Notes under the pieces: generated by a model
Database searches by the model: none
What the model was told of the DNA's origin: nothing
The model's input: only the letters and a program-made list of their open reading frames with translations
Program-made: the position numbers and the translations under genes
Source: JAZDJP01 sp043803805
GTDB lineage: Bacteria > Planctomycetota > JAZDJP01
Assembly: GCA_043803805.1 (NCBI GenBank)
Contig: JAZDJP010000057.1
Coordinates: 1 to 52,675 of the forward strand
Direction of reading: 5' to 3'
Length of the DNA: 52,675 bases
Shown here: positions 48,737 to 52,675 of the stretch, in pieces
Layout of the letters: every line of letters starts with the position of its first letter
Position numbering within the stretch: the first letter of the stretch is position 1

Positions 48737-49861
48737 ATGAAAGTGCTGGTCGGCGACATCTTTCAATCCAAGGCGCAAACGTTGATCAACACCGTTAATT
48801 GCGTGGGGATCATGGGCAAGGGAATTGCCTTGGAGTTTAAAAAGCGATTCCCGGAGATGTTCGAGGATTACGTCAAGCGTTGCGCCGCCAGGGAGGTCAA
48901 ACTCGGCATCCCCTATCTTTACAAAACATTGTTTCCGCCTCAAATCATCAATTTCCCGACCAAGGACCACTGGAAATCGCTTTCCAAGATCGGCGATATC
49001 GAACAGGGATTGCAGTATCTCCTGTCGCACCATGAGGAGTGGGGCGTTTCCTCCCTTGCCGTTCCGCCACTCGGTTGCGGCAACGGCCAGCAGGAATGGA
49101 GAAACGTCGGCCCGTTGATTTACCGCTATATCAAAGAGATGAATATCCAAGTTGAAATGTACGCACCCTATGGGACCCACCCGAAGGAATTGACCGTTGA
49201 TTTTCTGGCGCAGGCGGCGCAGTTTTCGGATCGTCGCGTCGGTCGGATGACGCAAACAACCCTGAACCCGGCGTGGGTGGCCCTTGTGGAAATTCTGCGT
49301 CGGATTGAAGAGCAACCGTATCACTGGCCGGTCGGCAGGACCATTTTTCAGAAGATCGCTTACGTGGCAACGCGGGAGGGTTTGCCTACGGGACTGGCGT
49401 ACCAGAAAGGAAGTTTTGGCCCATTTTGCACAGAGTTAAAGGACGTTGAGGCGAAACTCGGCAATAATAATTTGCTTCAGGAAGAACGATCTGGAAGGAT
49501 GTTTCGGATGAAAGTCGGGCCGAATTATCAAAGGGTCCAGGGAAATTTCGATGCATCATTTTCCCAATGGTCGGCGATCCTTGATAAGACAACGGATTTG
49601 TTCATGCGGATGGACACAAATCAGGCCGAGATCGTGGCGACGGTCCTATATGCTGCCGATGCGCTGAAAGAAAAAGATTCGGATCTCCCCACGGAAAATC
49701 AGGTTCTCGAATCGGTTATGCAGTGGAAGCAGAAGCGGCATCCGCCGTTGGACAGGACTGTTGTTGCCTCGACGATACGGAATCTTGGAATGCTTCGTTG
49801 GCTCGAAGTTCAACCCGTTAGCGATCTTCCTGTCCCAGACGATGAATTTGTGACGGTGTGA
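48737..49861 (+). CDS. darG: DarG antitoxin (macrodomain)
   Basis: 374 residues. The N-terminal macrodomain (about 1-150) has VGDIFQSKAQTLINTVNCVG and GIMGKGIALEFKKRFP. It removes the ADP-ribose that DarT adds. The C-terminal domain (about 170-374; GLAYQKGSFGPF, KVGPNYQR) binds and inhibits DarT directly. RBS AGGGGGC. Order toxin then antitoxin is the usual one. Confidence 0.93.
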   Translation: MKVLVGDIFQSKAQTLINTVNCVGIMGKGIALEFKKRFPEMFEDYVKRCAAREVKLGIPYLYKTLFPPQIINFPTKDHWKSLSKIGDIEQGLQYLLSHHEEWGVSSLAVPPLGCGNGQQEWRNVGPLIYRYIKEMNIQVEMYAPYGTHPKELTVDFLAQAAQFSDRRVGRMTQTTLNPAWVALVEILRRIEEQPYHWPVGRTIFQKIAYVATREGLPTGLAYQKGSFGPFCTELKDVEAKLGNNNLLQEERSGRMFRMKVGPNYQRVQGNFDASFSQWSAILDKTTDLFMRMDTNQAEIVATVLYAADALKEKDSDLPTENQVLESVMQWKQKRHPPLDRTVVASTIRNLGMLRWLEVQPVSDLPVPDDEFVTV

Positions 49862-49904
49862 TCTCCGTCGAAATTCCGGAAGGAGATCGCATCTTTTGGA
49901 TTTC

Positions 49905-50041
49905 ATGCCCCCTCCCGCCGTCAAAGTCGTTCGCGACCTCATCTATTGGCAAACGTCACCCCTCGGGATATGATTCGATTCGGGCGATACGGGAAGTTAT
50001 TCAAGTATGTCGTGACGGCGCTGGATGAGAGTAGGAGATAG
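49905..50041 (+). pseudogene. deleted second copy: start and tail of one gene
   Basis: ATG 49905 begins PPPAVKVVRDLIYWQ, the same family start as at 48070, then runs out at a TGA (49971-49973). In another frame GRYGKLFKYVVTALDESRR ends at TAG 50039-50041 and looks like a protein tail. I read this as one gene with an internal deletion. The first 48 nt are about 80% identical to the other copy, with several synonymous changes. Confidence 0.5.
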
Positions 50042-50096
50042 GTCTCCGACAATTGGATGACGAGCCGCCTCCGGAAACGAAGGTTCGCAAACTGTC

Positions 50097-50582
50097 ATGA
50101 TTGACACCCAAATCCATTTCCTGGCGGGGGTGACGTTGCGGCGGGACGCGTTCGGGCGGATCTCCCTCGAGGCGGGGGGTGTCCGGCACGAGGACGTGCG
50201 GCCGGTGGCGGCGTTTCCGCTCTCCGCGCCGGAACGGCACGTGGCGGTTCTCGGCGCCGAGGGGACGGAGATCGGCATCATCCGGGATCCCGCGGCGCTC
50301 GACGGGGAGTCCCGCCGGATTCTGGAGGAGGAGATGGACCTCCGGAATTTCACGGCGCGTATCACCGCCATCCGGGCCGTGCGCACCCGCTTCGGGATGT
50401 CCACGTGGGAAGTCGAGACCGATCGCGGGACGCGGACGGCGTACCTCCGGGAGCGGATGGACCTCCATGCCTTTCCGGGCGGCCGCGTCATCCTTTCCGA
50501 CACGAGTGGCATCCGCTACGAAATCCCCGATCTCGCGGCCCTCGACGAGCGGAGCCGCGACCTTCTTGGGGCGGAAATGTAG
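50097..50582 (+). CDS. DUF1854-family protein
   Basis: 161 residues. The pattern HFLAGVTLRRDAFGRISLE, EDVRPVAAFPLSAP, LDGESRRILEEEMDLRNF, ITAIRAVRTRFGMSTWEV matches DUF1854. Members are found beside an ABC transporter in several phyla, including cyanophycin-associated loci; no function is known. High GC like the chromosome left of the island, so this is probably the displaced partner of the ABC exporter ending at 37004. A weak ribosome-binding site precedes the ATG. Confidence 0.8.
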   Translation: MIDTQIHFLAGVTLRRDAFGRISLEAGGVRHEDVRPVAAFPLSAPERHVAVLGAEGTEIGIIRDPAALDGESRRILEEEMDLRNFTARITAIRAVRTRFGMSTWEVETDRGTRTAYLRERMDLHAFPGGRVILSDTSGIRYEIPDLAALDERSRDLLGAEM

Positions 50583-50648
50583 TCGCAGGACTCCCGTCTC
50601 CCTCCGGGATGCCATAACCGATAACGTTTTGACACGCGTGTTTTCCGT

Positions 50649-51293
50649 TCACCGGGGAAAACGGCCGGCGCCGGTCGGCGGGGGCACGGGGAACCGACGG
50701 GGCACCACGTCCGCGATGGCCCGCTCGATCTCCCCGAGGATGCGTCCGGGATGGAATTGCGAGGTGTTCACCACGGCGTCCGCCGCCTTGGTGTAGAGGG
50801 GAATCCGGAGGCGGAGCAGCCCGCGGATGCGTTCCCGGGGATTCTTGTCGAGAAGCGGCCGGTTTCCCGGAACCCGGATGCGTCGGAGGATGACCGCCGG
50901 GTCCGACCGGAGTTCGATGACCGGGCCCATCGCGCGCAGTGTCCGCACGTTGGCCGGTGAGAGGATGACGCCCCCGCCCGTGGCGATGACGCAGCCGCGC
51001 CTCGCGGCGAATTTGCGGACCATGGCGCGTTCGAGGCGGCGGAAGGCCGGCTCGCCCCGCTCCCGGAAGATCTCCGGGACGGTCCGCCCCTCCTGTTGCT
51101 CGATTTCGCGGTCGAGGTCGGTGAATTTCAGGTTCAGCCGGCGGGCGAGGAGCCGCCCGACCGTGGATTTCCCCGTCGCCATGAAGCCGATGAGGACGAC
51201 ATGGCGGTAGGAAGGGGTGTTCCGCGCGGCATTGGCCACCGACCGCGCAGTCCGGGATGGTTTGGATTTTCGAGGACGCCCTTTCATTTTCAC
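50649..51293 (-). CDS. aroK: shikimate kinase
   Basis: 214 residues; ATG behind AAGGGAG. The P-loop is GFMATGKST (about 36-44), DLDREIEQQEG holds the shikimate-binding Asp, and RERGEPAFRRLE and ATGGGVIL hold further substrate contacts. The N-terminus has about 28 extra basic residues. It phosphorylates shikimate in aromatic amino-acid synthesis. Divergent from nnrE. Confidence 0.92.
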   Translation of the reverse strand: MKMKGRPRKSKPSRTARSVANAARNTPSYRHVVLIGFMATGKSTVGRLLARRLNLKFTDLDREIEQQEGRTVPEIFRERGEPAFRRLERAMVRKFAARRGCVIATGGGVILSPANVRTLRAMGPVIELRSDPAVILRRIRVPGNRPLLDKNPRERIRGLLRLRIPLYTKAADAVVNTSQFHPGRILGEIERAIADVVPRRFPVPPPTGAGRFPR

Positions 51294-51326
51294 TCCCTTG
51301 CTATATTATGAGTCTTCAGCGCGAAT

Positions 51327-52025
51327 GTGAAACGGAAATCCGTGACCCCGATGACTTTCCTTCCCCCCGTTCTCTCCGTGGCCGCCTGCCGCGAGGCCGA
51401 CCGGATGGCCATCCGGGACTACGGCATGCCGTCCATCGCCATGATGGAGAACGCCGGACGCGGGGTGGCGGAGGAAATCATGCGGCGATTTCCGGCGGCG
51501 CGGAGGGTGGCGATCCTCGCCGGCCGGGGCAACAACGCGGGGGACGGATTCGTCATCGCGAGGCATCTTGCCAACGCGGGCCGCGACGCGCGGACGATTC
51601 TCGCGGCCGGGGTGGATTTCGCCGGCGACGCGAAGATGAATTTCGATCTCGTTGTGAAGATGAACCTTCCCGTCGGGACGTTCGGACCGGAGGTTCTTTC
51701 GGACGCGGACGTCGTGGTGGATGCGCTGCTTGGAACGGGGGCGCGGGGCGACGTGCGGCCGCCGCTGCGGGACGCGATCCTCGCCGCGAACGCCTCGGGG
51801 CGTCCGGTGGTCGCGGTGGACATCCCGTCGGGACTCGACGGCGACACGGGGGCGGTGCAGGGTGTGGCCGTCCACGCCGCGGTCACGGCCACGTTCATCG
51901 CTCCGAAGCCGGGATTTTTCCGCGCCGACGGCCCCGCGCACACGGGGGAGGTGGTTGTGGTGGATATCGGGATTCCACGCGTCATTGTGGAAACGGTGGG
52001 GCGTGGCGAAAATCGTGACGCATGA
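51327..52025 (+). CDS. nnrE: NAD(P)H-hydrate epimerase (YjeF N-terminal domain)
   Basis: 232 residues from GTG 51327, or 224 from the ATG at 51351. MENAGRGVAEEI, AGRGNNAGDGFVIARHL, VDALLGTGARG and VAVDIPSGLDGDTGA are the YjeF-N blocks, including the catalytic Asp. The ADP-dependent dehydratase domain that many bacteria have fused to it is missing here. It repairs hydrated NAD(P)H. Confidence 0.92.
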   Translation: MKRKSVTPMTFLPPVLSVAACREADRMAIRDYGMPSIAMMENAGRGVAEEIMRRFPAARRVAILAGRGNNAGDGFVIARHLANAGRDARTILAAGVDFAGDAKMNFDLVVKMNLPVGTFGPEVLSDADVVVDALLGTGARGDVRPPLRDAILAANASGRPVVAVDIPSGLDGDTGAVQGVAVHAAVTATFIAPKPGFFRADGPAHTGEVVVVDIGIPRVIVETVGRGENRDA

Positions 52026-52125
52026 AAACACCAATGGCCAATTTCAAAACGGGGTTGGTGTCGTTTGGAATTTGATGATTGTAATTTGGACGTTGTTTGG
52101 TGTTTGGTGCGTGAACCCTGGTGTT
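52026..52125. repeat. CACCAAACA-type palindromic repeat
   Basis: AACACCAATGGCCAATTTC on one side and GTTTGGTGTTTGG on the other form an imperfect hairpin of the family seen at 34503. It separates nnrE from the last gene. Confidence 0.65.
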
Positions 52126-52146
52126 TTTCGCGGAGCGGATACGGCA

Positions 52147-52675
52147 TGGATCTCCTCTTCCTGGGCACAGGCACCTCCCACGGCGTCCCCATGATCGGGT
52201 GCGATTGCGCCGTCTGCGCGTCGGGCGACCCGAAGAACCGGCGGACGCGGACGTCGGGGCTTTTCTCCTGGGACGGCCGGAACATCCTCGTGGACACCTC
52301 CGTGGATTTCCGGGAGCAGATGCTCCGCCACCGGGTGAAACGTCTGGACGGGGTGCTTCTCACCCACGGCCACGCGGATCACCTCTTTGGCCTCGACGAC
52401 ATCCGGCGCTTCAATTACCTGCAGAAAGAGGACATCGGCCTCTGGGGAAACGCGGAGACGCTGGGACGCGTCCGGAGCTGTTTCGATTACGCCTTCGCCC
52501 CCGACCGCGACACGATCCCCGGCGGAGGGATCCCCCGGGTGAATCTCCATGAGGCGGCGGGGCCGGTTTCCCTGTTCGGGGAGACCATCCTTCCCGTCCC
52601 GGTGCGCCACGGCCCGTGGGGCATCCTCGGCTGGCGCATCCGGAACACCGCCTGGGTCACCGACTGCAACGGGAT
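52147..52675 (+). CDS. PhnP-type metallo-beta-lactamase hydrolase (3' end outside window)
   Basis: At least 176 codons from ATG 52147; it runs off the window. LGTGTSHGVPMIGCDCAVC (about 6-24) holds the family Cys cluster, and THGHADH (about 74-80) is the HxHxDH metal motif. PhnP-like enzymes cleave cyclic phosphodiesters or related esters; the function here is unknown. The gene may be in a unit with nnrE. Confidence 0.85.

Noticed and set aside
37005..50096. Prophage or integrative element
   Set aside because: No integrase, transposase, structural or replication genes and no clear direct repeats at the ends; only the GAGTC-type repeat and a weak boundary are seen.

Overview
This is a high-GC chromosomal segment of a bacterium that I cannot place to species. 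Leu-tRNA, valS, tig-clpP-clpX, recA, aroK and queD show it is chromosome. A neutral-ceramidase-like protein, a metallophosphoesterase fused to a PQQ-type propeller, a DUF2339/DUF3999 pair, a SpoVG-family protein and several intergenic short-repeat families are compatible with an uncultivated lineage near the Planctomycetes-Verrucomicrobia-Lentisphaerae group, but that is a weak inference. No insertion sequence, phage or CRISPR array was found.

Layout. 1-8.1 kb: membrane and envelope genes, secreted or cytosolic hydrolases and ribF. 8.2-14.6 kb: valS (carrying an in-frame intergenic-type repeat), a DRE-TIM aldolase, rubrerythrin, a hypothetical membrane protein and a sugar isomerase. 14.7-17.1 kb (minus): an HDOD / metallo-beta-lactamase / cyclic-nucleotide-binding operon with 4-bp overlaps. 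17.3-21.7 kb: tig, clpP, clpX and a phosphodiester glycosidase. 21.7-29.5 kb: a small hypothetical gene, tRNA-Leu(CAG), a Leu/Glu-type dehydrogenase, amidase, LOG-type protein, queD, a stand-alone Clp-type AAA+ protein, HAD and SGNH hydrolases and a cation efflux protein. 29.5-33 kb (minus): recA followed by a translationally coupled 28-residue membrane microprotein, a GxxExxY protein, a SpoVG-family protein and an XPF/ERCC4-type nuclease. Upstream of recA lies a strong promoter with an operator-like palindrome and a compact structured RNA ending in a T-run. 33-37 kb: a BrkB-family membrane protein and an ABC exporter with an unusual N-terminus.

37.1-50.0 kb is an accessory island of visibly lower GC, read entirely on the plus strand: a solitary HicB-like protein, a TcmP/DUF5131 pair, an overlapping operon of PLD-SNF2 helicase, AlbA_2/ATPase regulator and N6-adenine methyltransferase, an FRG-domain protein, and a DarT/DarG toxin-antitoxin pair bracketed by two truncated starts of the same gene family. 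The island separates the ABC exporter (ending at 37004) from a DUF1854 gene (starting at 50097); these two are expected to be adjacent partners, so the island probably inserted between them. 50.6-52.7 kb returns to core genes: aroK, nnrE and a truncated PhnP-type hydrolase.

How the genes work together. The island looks like a composite anti-phage locus: a restriction-like helicase/nuclease plus methylase core, a possible expression switch (AlbA_2 protein), and abortive-type effectors (FRG, DarT). The recA cluster looks like a DNA-repair operon. Many operon-leading genes have a -10 element only 6-10 nt before the start codon, suggesting frequent leaderless mRNAs. Gene functions come from motif recognition by eye; no database search was run.
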